A stretch of DNA of 64,000 nt from UBA2040 sp041751955 (lineage in GTDB: Bacteria > Bacteroidota > Bacteroidia > Flavobacteriales_D > Crocinitomicaceae), in contig JBGSIB010000056.1 in NCBI GenBank assembly GCA_041751955.1, positions 1-64,000 of the forward strand. Direction: 5' to 3'. Shown here in pieces: positions 26,124-34,943 of this stretch (position 1 is its first letter; every line of letters begins with the position of its first letter). The notes below the pieces were generated by a model. The model did not search any database. It had not been told where the DNA came from and saw nothing but the letters and a program-made list of their open reading frames with translations. A program made the translations under genes and the position numbers.

Positions 26124-26275
26124 GTTTTTTTGATTGTTTTTACATTCTTTCAAAAGGTTTAAAAAGAAGTTTTTTTGAAAAAAGGACGTATATTCGTTTC
26201 TGTAATTCGTTCGCATGCAGATAGATAGGGACAGGGTAAATTATACGAGCGAATAAAATTTTTAAAACGAGTTTT

Positions 26276-26878
26276 ATGAAAAAGATGCTATTCATATTTG
26301 GTTCATTGTTTCTTATCAGTTCACTTTCTTGTAAAAAGAAAGATACAACGCCTACGGTGATACCAACTCCTGGTCGGGTTTTTCAAATGGACACTTTACG
26401 CAATGATAGTTATGTGGATGGTGGTAGTAAAACTTTTATAGGGGGATTTGTTGCTGGAGAAACGGCAGAAGTTCAATTTGGTCCCTTAAGCAATAAAGTA
26501 ACGATTAAAAAAATACAGTTTCTTTATGGTGGATTGGCTTCAGGACCTGTTGATGTGGTTTTGCGTATTTATCGATATGGAGGAACAGGTAGCCCAAGTC
26601 CCATCGTGTTTTCGAATACCTACAGCATTACTCCAGATGATAACTTGATGCAAGAAATAGATTTTTCAGGAGAACTGGTTCAATTTTCTGTTGGCCAAAG
26701 TATGCGGATTTCACTTGAGAAAACGTCCAGTGGTTTACCTTTTATTGCGAGAGATGAGGACGGAATAAGCGCTGTAAACGGTAACTGGATTCAATCGGGA
26801 GGCACTTGGTATACTTCTTCTAGTCTTGGTTTAGCGGGAGATTTCATCGTTCGTGCGGTCGTAGAGAAAGAGTTATAG
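26276..26878 (+). CDS. Putative lipoprotein of unknown function
   Basis: 200 residues. Signal and lipobox ISSLSCKKKD with acylated Cys near residue 19. The rest is beta-rich: VFQMDTLRNDSYVDGGSKTFIGGFVAGETAEVQFGP, VDVVLRIYRYGG, SVGQSMRISLEKTSSGLPFIARDEDG, and GDFIVRAVVEKEL at the end. No family recognised. The 150 bp upstream carry no clear promoter consensus. It precedes the GldN-like gene by 45 bp on the same strand. Confidence 0.65.
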   Translation: MKKMLFIFGSLFLISSLSCKKKDTTPTVIPTPGRVFQMDTLRNDSYVDGGSKTFIGGFVAGETAEVQFGPLSNKVTIKKIQFLYGGLASGPVDVVLRIYRYGGTGSPSPIVFSNTYSITPDDNLMQEIDFSGELVQFSVGQSMRISLEKTSSGLPFIARDEDGISAVNGNWIQSGGTWYTSSSLGLAGDFIVRAVVEKEL

Positions 26879-26923
26879 TTTCGTAACCTTTTGGGAAAAT
26901 TGACATACATTATAAAAGTCAAT

Positions 26924-27646
26924 ATGAAAATCATTGTTTTACTCTTACTATTCCTGCCATGTTTTGGAATAGCGCAACTTACGGATACAACCTGCATTAG
27001 TGCTCGTTGGATAGCGCTCTCACCAACAGAAAAAAACGCGACTATTTTTGGGTTGGATTCTACACTTGCTGAGGAGGCAGATCTAATTCGTGTGATACAA
27101 CGTTTTGTTGAAAATAACGAACTAAGAAATTACCGAGAAGAAAAAGATCCAAATGGTAATCATGAATGGTATTTTATTGACTATCAAAAGGAATTGCATA
27201 ATGCAATTGATGATACCAATAATTGGGATGATTGGCGTCCTTATTTTACGATGTACCGCCCACAACCAGACATTCCAATAGTTGACGAATTTGGAGAACC
27301 AATGACTATGTTCAATCCAGCAACAGGTTTTGAGGAATATGTTTATCCTACGAGAGAGGTTTATTATTTTGCCACGAAGCAAATTGATGAAATCAGAATC
27401 AAGGAAAAACGTATCCTAAATCCATCCACCAATCAATATGAATTTGTTCCTGTGGGTTTAAGTTTCTATTTTAAAAGTGATGAATTTTATAGTGGATATG
27501 AAGTTTTTTGGGTGGACCTTAGAGAACTTTTCAAGATTATCGATGAAAAAAATAAATATCCTTGGTACAAAACTCTGTCGAAAAAAGAATATCAAGGCTT
27601 TCAGTACATGCAAGTATCTTGTTATAATAATGAACTCAGGTATTAA
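26924..27646 (+). CDS. Secreted protein, distant GldN/PorN-like
   Basis: 240 residues from ATG 26924, with signal peptide (MKIIVLLLLFLPCFGIAQ). Resemblance to the T9SS component GldN is limited: REVYYFATKQIDEIRIKEKRILNPSTNQYEFVPVGLSFYF followed by YEVFWVDLRELFKIIDEKNKY parallels the GldN pattern of a (Y)KIKE...D strand and a FWV segment. The N-terminal half has ARWIALSPTEKNATIFGLDSTLAEEADLIRVIQRFVENNELRNYRE. No gldKLM genes are adjacent. It may be a divergent paralogue of GldN or simply an unrelated exported protein. It sits immediately before another small gene. Confidence 0.45.
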   Translation: MKIIVLLLLFLPCFGIAQLTDTTCISARWIALSPTEKNATIFGLDSTLAEEADLIRVIQRFVENNELRNYREEKDPNGNHEWYFIDYQKELHNAIDDTNNWDDWRPYFTMYRPQPDIPIVDEFGEPMTMFNPATGFEEYVYPTREVYYFATKQIDEIRIKEKRILNPSTNQYEFVPVGLSFYFKSDEFYSGYEVFWVDLRELFKIIDEKNKYPWYKTLSKKEYQGFQYMQVSCYNNELRY

Positions 27647-28120
27647 TTGAAGTACAAATTAGTCTTATTGATGTTATTAATAGCGAGCAGGTCTTTCTCC
27701 GAACTCGAATTCACCCAAGAAAAGCGATTATTGTTTATTGGAACTGACCCCATTCAAGGAAAAAATATCATTGCAGGTTGCTATATCACACCCATCGACA
27801 GTTTTCATCTCAAGTTGGAGATTGATATCCTAGACAACTGGAAACAAAAGGAAAAAATCATGACAGAAGTGGAAATTGATCCCATGTTCATCAAAGGAGA
27901 TGTTTTTAAAATGTCAAGCTTTCAAGACTCTGTTTTTGCCTATGGATTTATCAATAAGGATGGATTTGAAGTTTTCGTAGAATTGGAAAGACATTTTACA
28001 TTTTATGCCCAAGGCAGCTCAATTGAAGAAAGCACCTATGCTATGGGTGTCATGCAAATTCAACTTCCGCCGAGTAAAAAATACTATGTGAATAAACTTC
28101 CTTTGTTTCATTATAAGTAA
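27647..28120 (+). CDS. Secreted protein of unknown function
   Basis: 157 residues read from a TTG that directly follows the TAA of the GldN-like gene, with zero spacing. Starting there gives a complete signal peptide (MKYKLVLLMLLIASRSFSE); the next ATG, eight codons on, would lose its charged N-terminus. The mature part is beta-type (IIAGCYITPIDSFHLKLEIDILDNWKQ; GVMQIQLPPSKKYYVNKLPLFHYK). The zero spacing suggests translational coupling to the preceding gene and a shared role. No family recognised. Confidence 0.6.
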   Translation: MKYKLVLLMLLIASRSFSELEFTQEKRLLFIGTDPIQGKNIIAGCYITPIDSFHLKLEIDILDNWKQKEKIMTEVEIDPMFIKGDVFKMSSFQDSVFAYGFINKDGFEVFVELERHFTFYAQGSSIEESTYAMGVMQIQLPPSKKYYVNKLPLFHYK

Positions 28121-28174
28121 ATTGGTTTTTTGGCATACCATTTGTTCCTATGTATCTCGAATAAAACTTACAAA

Positions 28175-28960
28175 ATGAAAAAGTTAATTTATATCAGTAC
28201 AATTTTGGTCGGAATGGGCTTGATGGTCAGTAGTTCCCCAGTGAAATACCCAACTAGAACAAACACCTCTTTTGGAATTGGAGAAAAGTTGCGTTACCGT
28301 GTTACATATGGTTTCGTGGATGCTGGTGAGGCTATTTTGGAAATAAAAAGTACAACGAAAAAAGGAAATGGTCGATCTTTGTATCAGGCTGTAGGAACGG
28401 GCCGAACACTTGGGGGCTTCAACGCTTTTTATAAAGTTGAGGATTCTTACGAAACTTTCTTGGATCAACAAGGAATTTTCCCTTGGTTTTTCAAGAGAAG
28501 AGTAGATGAGGGCGGATATAAAATCAACCAAGATTATACCTTCAAACACGACAAACTCAAAGTAGACAATGGTGAAGGAAAAGAATTTACCGTTCCAATG
28601 GGCATTCAAGATATGATTTCGTCTTTCTATTATGCGCGAACTTTGAACTTCGACAACATGAAGAAATACGACAAGTTTGAGTTCAAATGCTTTATGGACG
28701 ACGAAATATTTCCCTTGAAAGTTAAATATGTGGGTGATGAGATCATTCACATCCGAAAAGGTAAATTTAAATGCCACAAGTTTGTTCCAGTGGTTCAAAC
28801 AGGAAGATACTTTAAAAGTGAAGATGACGTCAACTTTTGGGTAACGGCAGACGACAACAAAATTCCAATTTTAGTGCGTGCAAAAATTCCAGTTGGAACG
28901 ATAAAAATGCACCTTGTAGAATGGACAAATTTGAAAAACCCGTTGAGCAGTAAACAATAA
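28175..28960 (+). CDS. DUF3108 domain exported protein
   Basis: 261 residues from ATG 28175; a hydrophobic N-terminus (LIYISTILVGMGLMVSSSP) serves as the signal. The DUF3108 pattern is clear: GEKLRYRVTYGFVDAGEAILEIKS, then KVEDSYETFLDQQGIFPWFFKRRVDEGGY, DMISSFYYARTLNF, and near the end KGKFKCHKFVPVVQTGRYFKSEDDVNFWVTADDNKIPILVRAKIPVGTIKMHLVEW. Such proteins are periplasmic or outer-membrane associated, of unknown function. A terminator follows. Confidence 0.85.
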   Translation: MKKLIYISTILVGMGLMVSSSPVKYPTRTNTSFGIGEKLRYRVTYGFVDAGEAILEIKSTTKKGNGRSLYQAVGTGRTLGGFNAFYKVEDSYETFLDQQGIFPWFFKRRVDEGGYKINQDYTFKHDKLKVDNGEGKEFTVPMGIQDMISSFYYARTLNFDNMKKYDKFEFKCFMDDEIFPLKVKYVGDEIIHIRKGKFKCHKFVPVVQTGRYFKSEDDVNFWVTADDNKIPILVRAKIPVGTIKMHLVEWTNLKNPLSSKQ

Positions 28961-28978
28961 ATGAACAATTATTTTGAA

Positions 28979-29006
28979 AGAAGGGAGGCAATTGCTTCCC
29001 TTTTTT
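28979..29006 (+). terminator. Rho-independent terminator
   Basis: GGGAGGCAATTGCTTCCC hairpin at about 28983-29000 followed by six T; ends the DUF3108 gene transcript. Confidence 0.75.
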
Positions 29007-29109
29007 AGTTTAATTTTTTACCTTGACGGCAAGAATTATGAAAAATACTTTTGAAAATGTTGACCATAATTGCAAGTTTAAATTAAATTAGTCACGTAAT
29101 TTCACCGCC

Positions 29110-29397
29110 ATGGTATTAGAAGGATTTAAATTAGTCGAGAAGGAAGAGGTAGCGAATTCCCATTTCCCTGCTGATGAAGCACTTAAAAAAGAAAGCGAAA
29201 AAAACGCGCGTAAAAAGAGCCTATCTCGAGCAATTGCACTTGGTAATTTAGAACACCAAAAGGTAAGAATTTATTTCTCTGATACGGAAGGTAACAAATA
29301 TGTTGAAACAACTATTTGGGGATTGACAGATCATGAAATTGTTTTAAAAAAGAATGTGGTTTTGCCCATTCATAGAATAATAAAGTTGGATATATAA
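29110..29397 (+). CDS. Conserved small protein of unknown function
   Basis: 95 residues, no signal peptide. A charged helical N-terminal half (EALKKESEKNARKKSLSRAIALGN) is followed by a compact beta part, VRIYFSDTEGNKYVETTIWGLTDHEIVLKKNVVLPIHRIIKLDI. I recognise the type as a small cytoplasmic protein recurring in Flavobacteriales but know no function. It lies 9 bp before the next small gene, so both are likely co-transcribed. Confidence 0.65.
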   Translation: MVLEGFKLVEKEEVANSHFPADEALKKESEKNARKKSLSRAIALGNLEHQKVRIYFSDTEGNKYVETTIWGLTDHEIVLKKNVVLPIHRIIKLDI

Positions 29398-29406
29398 TTC
29401 ACAGTA

Positions 29407-29739
29407 ATGGTTAAAAAGCGTGCAATTGTCAGCTATGACAAGTTAAGTATTGATCAAAAAAAAGGTATTCTGAGAGATTTTCCAGATGGATATGTCAATC
29501 ATTTGTCAGAAATTAAAACACCGACGGGAGACATCATGGAAGCTCTAGTGTGGGAAACAGAAGACACTATTTATTTAGTGAAGTTTCCGAAGGTTTCGAA
29601 AGCAATAAACGTTGATGATGATGATGACGATGATTTTGACGACATCGATGATGCAGCTGACGTTGGCGAAGAAGAGGAAGAGGAGGAAGAAATTGAAGAT
29701 GACGTTGCAGTAGATGAAGAAGATACAGAGGAGGATTAA
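29407..29739 (+). CDS. Small protein with acidic Asp/Glu tail
   Basis: 110 residues. The first 70 form a folded-looking part (KKRAIVSYDKLSIDQKKGILRDFPDGYVNHLSEIKTPTGDIMEALVWETEDTIYLVKFP). The last 40 are almost all Asp and Glu (runs DDDDDDD and EEEEEEEE), so the C-terminus is disordered and strongly acidic. Function not recognised; such tails often bind basic partners or nucleic-acid-binding proteins. Co-oriented with the preceding gene; convergent with the next, only 6 bp away. Confidence 0.65.
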   Translation: MVKKRAIVSYDKLSIDQKKGILRDFPDGYVNHLSEIKTPTGDIMEALVWETEDTIYLVKFPKVSKAINVDDDDDDDFDDIDDAADVGEEEEEEEEIEDDVAVDEEDTEED

Positions 29740-29745
29740 TCCTTT

Positions 29746-30294
29746 CTAATTCAATCTGTAAATATTACCTTCCTTTATTTGCGTTCCCGATTGTGTAGTG
29801 AAGCTAAAGGTGGCGATTAAGCCATCTGAGTTATTATCCTTTTTAATGGATAAACTTCCGCTTGTGGCTGTTTGAACAAAGCCGTTCTGACCGCTGTAAT
29901 ATTCAGCTTGAAAAGTTTTGTCTGCACCTGAATTGGATAAAGAGTACGAACTTGCTTCTTTATTTCCGTAAATCCAAATGATAATATCTTCGTATCCAGT
30001 GCTTCCAAATGGACTAGAGGTGGTTTTCCAAAATATTTTTTTGACGTTTCCACCTGCTGAAGTACCATCCGTAAAAATAGCTTGCCCCTTTCTTTGTGTT
30101 CCGTTGATGTTAAAACAAAAGCTAATATTTTCACCACAAATTCCTTCACCGTTGTATTGACATTTCTTATCACGCGCTTTTTTAACATTGGAAACATAAT
30201 TGTCGGCCGTTGGATCTGAACAACCTTTCTTATTGCAAGCATTCAAAATAAGCGCTAGGGCTAATATAGAAAAGAGGGTAAGGTACTTTTTCAT
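29746..30294 (-). CDS. Putative lipoprotein with Cys-rich N-terminal motif
   Basis: 182 residues from ATG 30294; lipobox ALALILNACNKKG. After the lipidated Cys comes CSDPTADNYVSNVKKARDKKCQYNGEGICG, the calcium-loop-like C-x-D-P-A-x-N-Y pattern found at the start of many Flavobacteriales lipoproteins. The remainder is beta-rich (QAIFTDGTSAGGNVKKIFWKTTSSPFGSTGYEDIIIWIYGNKE) and ends GTQIKEGNIYRLN. A promoter core at 30331-30338 excludes the longer frame starting at 30333. Function unknown. Confidence 0.75.
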   Translation of the reverse strand: MKKYLTLFSILALALILNACNKKGCSDPTADNYVSNVKKARDKKCQYNGEGICGENISFCFNINGTQRKGQAIFTDGTSAGGNVKKIFWKTTSSPFGSTGYEDIIIWIYGNKEASSYSLSNSGADKTFQAEYYSGQNGFVQTATSGSLSIKKDNNSDGLIATFSFTTQSGTQIKEGNIYRLN

Positions 30295-30330
30295 GGCTAT
30301 TGTTTTTTTACAAGAAAACAAATTTTGTTC

Positions 30331-30338
30331 CAAAGATA
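30331..30338 (-). promoter_or_regulatory. Promoter -7 core for the 29746-30294 lipoprotein
   Basis: TATCTTTG on the minus strand, exact TAnnTTTG match, about 36 bp before ATG 30294; it overlaps the longer upstream reading frame, supporting the chosen start. Confidence 0.55.
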
Positions 30339-30358
30339 AGGAAACGAATTAATTACGT

Positions 30359-32155
30359 CTAATCGTTAAGTTTCAATACAGCTAAAAACGCTTCTTGTGG
30401 AACTTCAACACGTCCAATTTGACGCATACGTTTCTTTCCAGCTTTCTGCTTTTCCAAGAGTTTACGCTTACGGGAAATATCTCCACCGTAACATTTGGCG
30501 GTAACGTCCTTACGTAAAGCTTTGATGGTTTCACGTGCAATGATTTTAGCACCAATTGCCGCCTGAATAGGAATCTCAAATTGTTGTCGAGGAATCAGTT
30601 CTTTTAATTTCAAACAAATACGTTTCCCTAAATCAAAGGCATTGCTTCTGTGAACAAGGGCTGAAAGCGCATCGACAGATTCAGCATTCAGTAATAAATC
30701 CATTTTGATGAGATCCGAAGTGACATAGCCAATTGGATGATAATCGAAAGATGCGTAACCTCTGGACACTGTTTTCAATCTATCATAGAAGTCAAAAATA
30801 ATCTCGGCCATTGGCATTTCAAAAGTAATTTCAACTCTATCTTGCGTCAAATACACTTGGTTTTTTAATTCACCACGCTTTTCTATACATAAGGTCATAA
30901 TTTGACCAACATACTCTGATTTTGTAATGACTTGCGCTCGAATATATGGTTCTTCAATTCGTTCCATTCCAGATGGATCGGGTAATTCAGATGGGTTGTT
31001 GACGATAACTTCTTGGTCAGGATTGCCACGCATATAGGCTTTGTAGGATACGTTGGGAACCGTTGTAATAACAGTCATATTGAACTCACGTTCCAAACGC
31101 TCTTGGATAATTTCCATGTGGAGCATCCCGAGGAATCCACAACGGAATCCAAACCCTAAGGCCGCTGAAGATTCAGGTTCGAAAACCAAAGAAGAATCAT
31201 TGAGTTGCAATTTTTCCATGGAATAACGCAATTCTTCATAATCTTCCGTATCCACGGGATAGATACCGGCGAAAACCATAGGTTTTACGTCCTCAAATCC
31301 CTTGATAGCAGTATCGCATGGGTTCACAAGGTTGGTAATGGTGTCTCCTACTTTTACTTCATTCGCTTGTTTGATTCCGGAAATGATATATCCTACATCT
31401 CCGGCTCGTACTTCCGTTCTTGGTGAAGGAGTCATTTTCAAAATTCCAATTTCATCAGCATTATAGCTCTTGCCTGTATTGAAAAACTTTACTTTTTGTC
31501 CTTTACGAATTACTCCATTTCGAACGCGATAGTATGCGATTATCCCTCTAAAGGGATTGAATACAGAATCAAATATCATGGCTTGCAAAGGAGCGTTTTC
31601 ATCACCTTTTGGAGCAGGAATACGATGGATAACTGCAGATAAAATTGCATCGACTCCTAAACCCGTTTTACCAGAAGCAGGAATGATATCCTCTTGCTCG
31701 CATCCCAATAACTCAATAATTTGATCAGAAACTTCCTCTGGCATTGCTCCCGGCAAATCCATTTTATTTAGAATTGGAATAATTTCCAAATCATGTTCTA
31801 AAGCCAAGTATAAATTGGATATGGTCTGCGCTTCTATACCCTGTGAAGCATCTACTATCAAAAGAGCCCCTTCACAAGCGGCAATTGAACGAGAAACTTC
31901 ATAAGAAAAATCTACGTGACCTGGCGTGTCAATTAAATTGAGAATATAGTCTTCACCTTCAAATTTATAGTTCATTTGGATGGCGTGACTTTTTATGGTT
32001 ATACCACGTTCGCGCTCCAAATCCATATCATCAAGCGCTTGAGCTTGCATATCACGATCTGATATTGTACCAGTGGTTTGCAACAAGCGATCGGCCAAGG
32101 TGCTTTTACCATGGTCAATATGAGCGATAATACAGAAGTTACGTATGTTTTTCAT
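30359..32155 (-). CDS. lepA: Elongation factor 4 (LepA)
   Basis: Ribosome-associated translational GTPase that acts on paused or mis-translocated ribosomes. 598 residues from ATG 32155: G1 AHIDHGKSTLADRLL, G2 RERGITIKS, G3 DTPGHVDF, G4 LNKMD, then EF-G-like domains II, III and V (GFRCGFLGMLHMEIIQERLEREF) and the LepA-specific C-terminal domain (KCYGGDISRKRKLLEKQKAGKKRMRQIG). No signal peptide or lepB neighbour. An in-frame ATG 18 bases upstream would add only MSPIIP. Confidence 0.98.
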   Translation of the reverse strand: MKNIRNFCIIAHIDHGKSTLADRLLQTTGTISDRDMQAQALDDMDLERERGITIKSHAIQMNYKFEGEDYILNLIDTPGHVDFSYEVSRSIAACEGALLIVDASQGIEAQTISNLYLALEHDLEIIPILNKMDLPGAMPEEVSDQIIELLGCEQEDIIPASGKTGLGVDAILSAVIHRIPAPKGDENAPLQAMIFDSVFNPFRGIIAYYRVRNGVIRKGQKVKFFNTGKSYNADEIGILKMTPSPRTEVRAGDVGYIISGIKQANEVKVGDTITNLVNPCDTAIKGFEDVKPMVFAGIYPVDTEDYEELRYSMEKLQLNDSSLVFEPESSAALGFGFRCGFLGMLHMEIIQERLEREFNMTVITTVPNVSYKAYMRGNPDQEVIVNNPSELPDPSGMERIEEPYIRAQVITKSEYVGQIMTLCIEKRGELKNQVYLTQDRVEITFEMPMAEIIFDFYDRLKTVSRGYASFDYHPIGYVTSDLIKMDLLLNAESVDALSALVHRSNAFDLGKRICLKLKELIPRQQFEIPIQAAIGAKIIARETIKALRKDVTAKCYGGDISRKRKLLEKQKAGKKRMRQIGRVEVPQEAFLAVLKLND

Positions 32156-32170
32156 AGGGATAATTGGCGA

Positions 32171-32178
32171 CAAAAGTA
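32171..32178 (-). promoter_or_regulatory. Promoter -7 core for lepA
   Basis: TACTTTTG on the minus strand, matching TAnnTTTG, 15 bp before ATG 32155. Confidence 0.5.
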
Positions 32179-32593
32179 AGGTAAAAAATCTGTTTTTATA
32201 TCACCCTCTCCAATTTTAGGGGTCAGCTTGAAACATCAAGGTAAAACTTGAAACGAAGAGCTTTGAAATAATGAACCATGATTGGGGTGCAGACGAATGT
32301 TAACTGAGCTCTGATAGCTGTCTTGATGGAAGCCCAAATGTCTATAAAAGAACAAAGGAGAGCGGGAGCCCTCCTTTGTTGTACCTAAACCTAAACTACT
32401 ACTACTTATGAAAACTAAATCTTAAATCTTTTTTTTGATGTTTAGGATACAAATCCCTAACATTTCTACTACAAATATATAACTTTAAAACGAAACAATA
32501 ATGAAAAAAGTCTGCAAATTAACTTTTTTTTAATAGGTCGATGGTTGAAAACTTGGAAGGCTAAATTAGTATGCATGCATAAGGAAAATTGTC
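32179..32593. other. Non-coding gap with hairpin and tiny ORF (32352-32425)
   Basis: About 415 bp without a supported gene. A 9 bp perfect hairpin, ACAAAGGAG (32352-32360) and CTCCTTTGT (32371-32379), is followed by TACCTAAACCTAAAC and three CTA units, then a five-codon ORF (ATG 32408 to TAA 32425, MKTKS) and a T8 run. The hairpin has no T-tract of its own, so a plain terminator is doubtful; a leader or small RNA whose terminator lies further on is possible. The remainder shows nothing recognisable. Confidence 0.35.
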
Positions 32594-33535
32594 CTATGTT
32601 GAGAATTCTAATAATATTTTATCGGCTAGTACAGAACTTAATTTTTCGTAGCTTTCGTCTGTCCATCCTGCTACGTGAGGCGTTAAGAGAACATTAAGGT
32701 TATTTAAAAGATAAATTAAGTCATCATCTTGAACGTTCTCCAAAGTGTTTTCAAATGTTGCATTCTCGTAATCCAAAACATCTAACGCAGCACCTAATAT
32801 TTTTTTATTTTTTAGTCCTGCGACCACAATTTTGCTCTCAACGACCTTTCCTCGAGAAATATTTATCAGGAAAAATGGTTTTTTCATTGCCTGCAGAAAA
32901 TTACTGTTGAAATAGGATACCGTTTCTTTATTTTGAGGAACATGAAAACTAATTACATCTGCTTTTTGGTAAATCTCATCAAGGGTACTTTCTTTTACAA
33001 TTTCACTGGCATATCCTGTTACATATTTATCGTAAGCTAAAATCTGACAATTAAAGCCGCGTAGTTTTTGAGCAAAAGATCTACCGTTATGACCAAACCC
33101 GATGATTCCAATGGTTTTTCCATCAATTTCCATTCCCCTATTTCCTTCTCTATCCCAAATGCCTTTTTTAATTTCTGCTTTGGCCGTATGCAGATGATTA
33201 AACAGCGTCAGTAACATCCCTAAAGCATGCTCACCAACCGCATTTCGATTGCCTTCGGGTGAATTATATAATTGAATACCGCGTTGTTCGCAGTAAGGAA
33301 TGTCAATATTCTCCATTCCTGCACCAGATCGTGCAATAAATTTTATTTTCGGACACTTATCCAAGAAAGCTGCATTCATAGGGAATCTGGAACGTATGAC
33401 AATACCTTGCGCGGTTTCAAGCAAAGGCTCTATTTCGGAAATGGTGGAGTTTTCTAAATGGATACATTCGAATCCATTTTGAGTCAATCGATCGTTTAAA
33501 ATAGGATGAACACTATCTAAAAAAAGGATTTTCAT
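32594..33535 (-). CDS. D-isomer-specific 2-hydroxyacid dehydrogenase
   Basis: 313 residues; NAD-dependent oxidation of a D-2-hydroxyacid, phosphoglycerate-dehydrogenase-like. The nucleotide-binding fold has KTIGIIGFGHNGRSFAQKLRGF followed by an acidic residue (YDKY). Substrate and catalytic residues: ARSGAGMENIDIPYCEQRGIQLYNSPEGN, Arg in INISRGKVVE, Glu in ALDVLDYENATF, and His in LLTPHVAGWTDES. Whether it is SerA (serine pathway) or another dehydrogenase cannot be told; there is no ACT domain. Its ATG overlaps the mgtE stop by 4 bp (ATGA), so the two are translationally coupled. Confidence 0.88.
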   Translation of the reverse strand: MKILFLDSVHPILNDRLTQNGFECIHLENSTISEIEPLLETAQGIVIRSRFPMNAAFLDKCPKIKFIARSGAGMENIDIPYCEQRGIQLYNSPEGNRNAVGEHALGMLLTLFNHLHTAKAEIKKGIWDREGNRGMEIDGKTIGIIGFGHNGRSFAQKLRGFNCQILAYDKYVTGYASEIVKESTLDEIYQKADVISFHVPQNKETVSYFNSNFLQAMKKPFFLINISRGKVVESKIVVAGLKNKKILGAALDVLDYENATFENTLENVQDDDLIYLLNNLNVLLTPHVAGWTDESYEKLSSVLADKILLEFST

Positions 33536-34890
33536 GCGTTTTCACTGAATAAAAGCATACCTATACTGAAATAGATGAATAGTCCGAGAACATCGTTTAA
33601 TGTGGTGACAAATGGTCCTGTTGCTAGCGCAGGATCAATATTATAACGGTCAAGCAAAAGCGGAATCAAAGTGCCGAAAATTGCTGCAAAGAGTATGACT
33701 GTGAACAGAGAAATACTTACCACCAAACCGAGCAAGGGTGAACCAAAAAAGTAAGCAAAACCATAAATCAAGATAGCCAACAGGGAGCCATTAATTAAAC
33801 CGACTACGGTTTCCTTTGCAATACGTTTCCCAATTGTGCCAAAGAGGTCGTTTCCTTTAGCAAGAGATTGTACGACAATGGCCGAGGACTGTACGCCAAC
33901 ATTTCCACCCATCGCAGTGATAAGTGGAATAAAAAAGGCTAATGCTGGAACGGCTGTGATTCCGCCTTCAAATCCCGAAATGACTTGGGCACCGAGTATT
34001 CCTCCCAACATTCCAATTAGCAACCAAGGCAAACGTGCTCTAGAAATACGCCAAACTGTCGAATCACTGCCTATTCGTTCGGAAATACCAGAAGCCAATT
34101 GGAAATCTTTGTCTGCCTCTTCTTTGATGACATCTACGACGTCGTCAATGGTAATTCTTCCTACCAACTTGTCTTGTAAGTCAAGCACTGGGATAGCTAC
34201 TAAATCATATTTTTCCATTACCCGAGCCACATCCTCACTGCTATCGCTGGTGCGCACAGAAATGATATTTTTTTCAGAATAAAGTTCTTGTATTTTACTT
34301 TTTGGATTGGCGAATAAGAGCCTTTTCAAAGACAACAAACCAACCAATTTATTCAGGTTGTCAACGACATAAATGGTATATACTTTTTCTACATCTTCAG
34401 CTTGTCTGCGCAATTCCACCAGACACCGATTCACCGGCCAATCTAAGCGAGCTTGAATAAACTCTTTTTGCATCAAACCTCCAGCTGTGTCTTCGTCGTA
34501 ATTTAAGAGGTCGACAATATCTTCTGCTGCGTCATCATCCTCCATTTGAGAAATGACTTCCTGAATTTTTTCGTCGGATAATTCACCAAGAATATCCGCA
34601 GCATCATCCGAATCGAGATTTTCGAGCTGATCGGCCATTTCTTTGGAAGAAAGAGATTTCAAGAAACGATCTCGAATTTCTTCTTCCAATTCCATCAGAA
34701 CGTCACCTTGCAATTCTTCGTCGAGACAGTAATAGAGAATTTTTGCGTCGTCTGTATCTAGCTCATCGATAATCTCAGCGATATCCGCGTAGTGCAAGTG
34801 GGCTATGTTTTCGTCTATCCAAACACGATCATCATCCGCTATCGCAAGATTAATTTGATCTAGGAAATCTCTGGTCAGTTCGAAACGCAT
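33532..34890 (-). CDS. mgtE: Magnesium transporter MgtE
   Basis: Mg2+ channel/transporter of the inner membrane, 452 residues from ATG 34890. An N-terminal superhelical domain with many acidic residues (ELDTDDAKILYYCLDEE, DNLDSDDAADILGELSDEKIQEV) is followed by two CBS domains (ARLDWPVNRCLVELRRQAEDVEK to VGRITIDDVVDVIKEEADKDFQ) and five membrane segments (PWLLIGMLGGILGAQVI, FIPLITAMGGNVGVQSSAIVVQSLA with the conserved G-N-x-G-x-Q). Upstream and overlapping partner of the dehydrogenase. Confidence 0.95.
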   Translation of the reverse strand: MRFELTRDFLDQINLAIADDDRVWIDENIAHLHYADIAEIIDELDTDDAKILYYCLDEELQGDVLMELEEEIRDRFLKSLSSKEMADQLENLDSDDAADILGELSDEKIQEVISQMEDDDAAEDIVDLLNYDEDTAGGLMQKEFIQARLDWPVNRCLVELRRQAEDVEKVYTIYVVDNLNKLVGLLSLKRLLFANPKSKIQELYSEKNIISVRTSDSSEDVARVMEKYDLVAIPVLDLQDKLVGRITIDDVVDVIKEEADKDFQLASGISERIGSDSTVWRISRARLPWLLIGMLGGILGAQVISGFEGGITAVPALAFFIPLITAMGGNVGVQSSAIVVQSLAKGNDLFGTIGKRIAKETVVGLINGSLLAILIYGFAYFFGSPLLGLVVSISLFTVILFAAIFGTLIPLLLDRYNIDPALATGPFVTTLNDVLGLFIYFSIGMLLFSENA

Positions 34891-34905
34891 GACGAAAAGT
34901 TTTTG

Positions 34906-34913
34906 CAAAGATA
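34906..34913 (-). promoter_or_regulatory. Promoter -7 core for mgtE and the dehydrogenase
   Basis: TATCTTTG on the minus strand, exact TAnnTTTG match, 15 bp before ATG 34890. Confidence 0.6.
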
Positions 34914-34943
34914 CAACAAACAGTAGGAAAGAAATTTCTTACC

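Noticed and set aside
28184..28798. 204-codon minus-strand frame opposite the DUF3108 gene
   Set aside because: No recognisable protein motifs; the plus strand encodes a clear DUF3108 protein.
32352..32379. Hairpin read as a lepA-side terminator
   Set aside because: It lies upstream of lepA on the minus strand and has no following T-run; kept only as part of the gap description.
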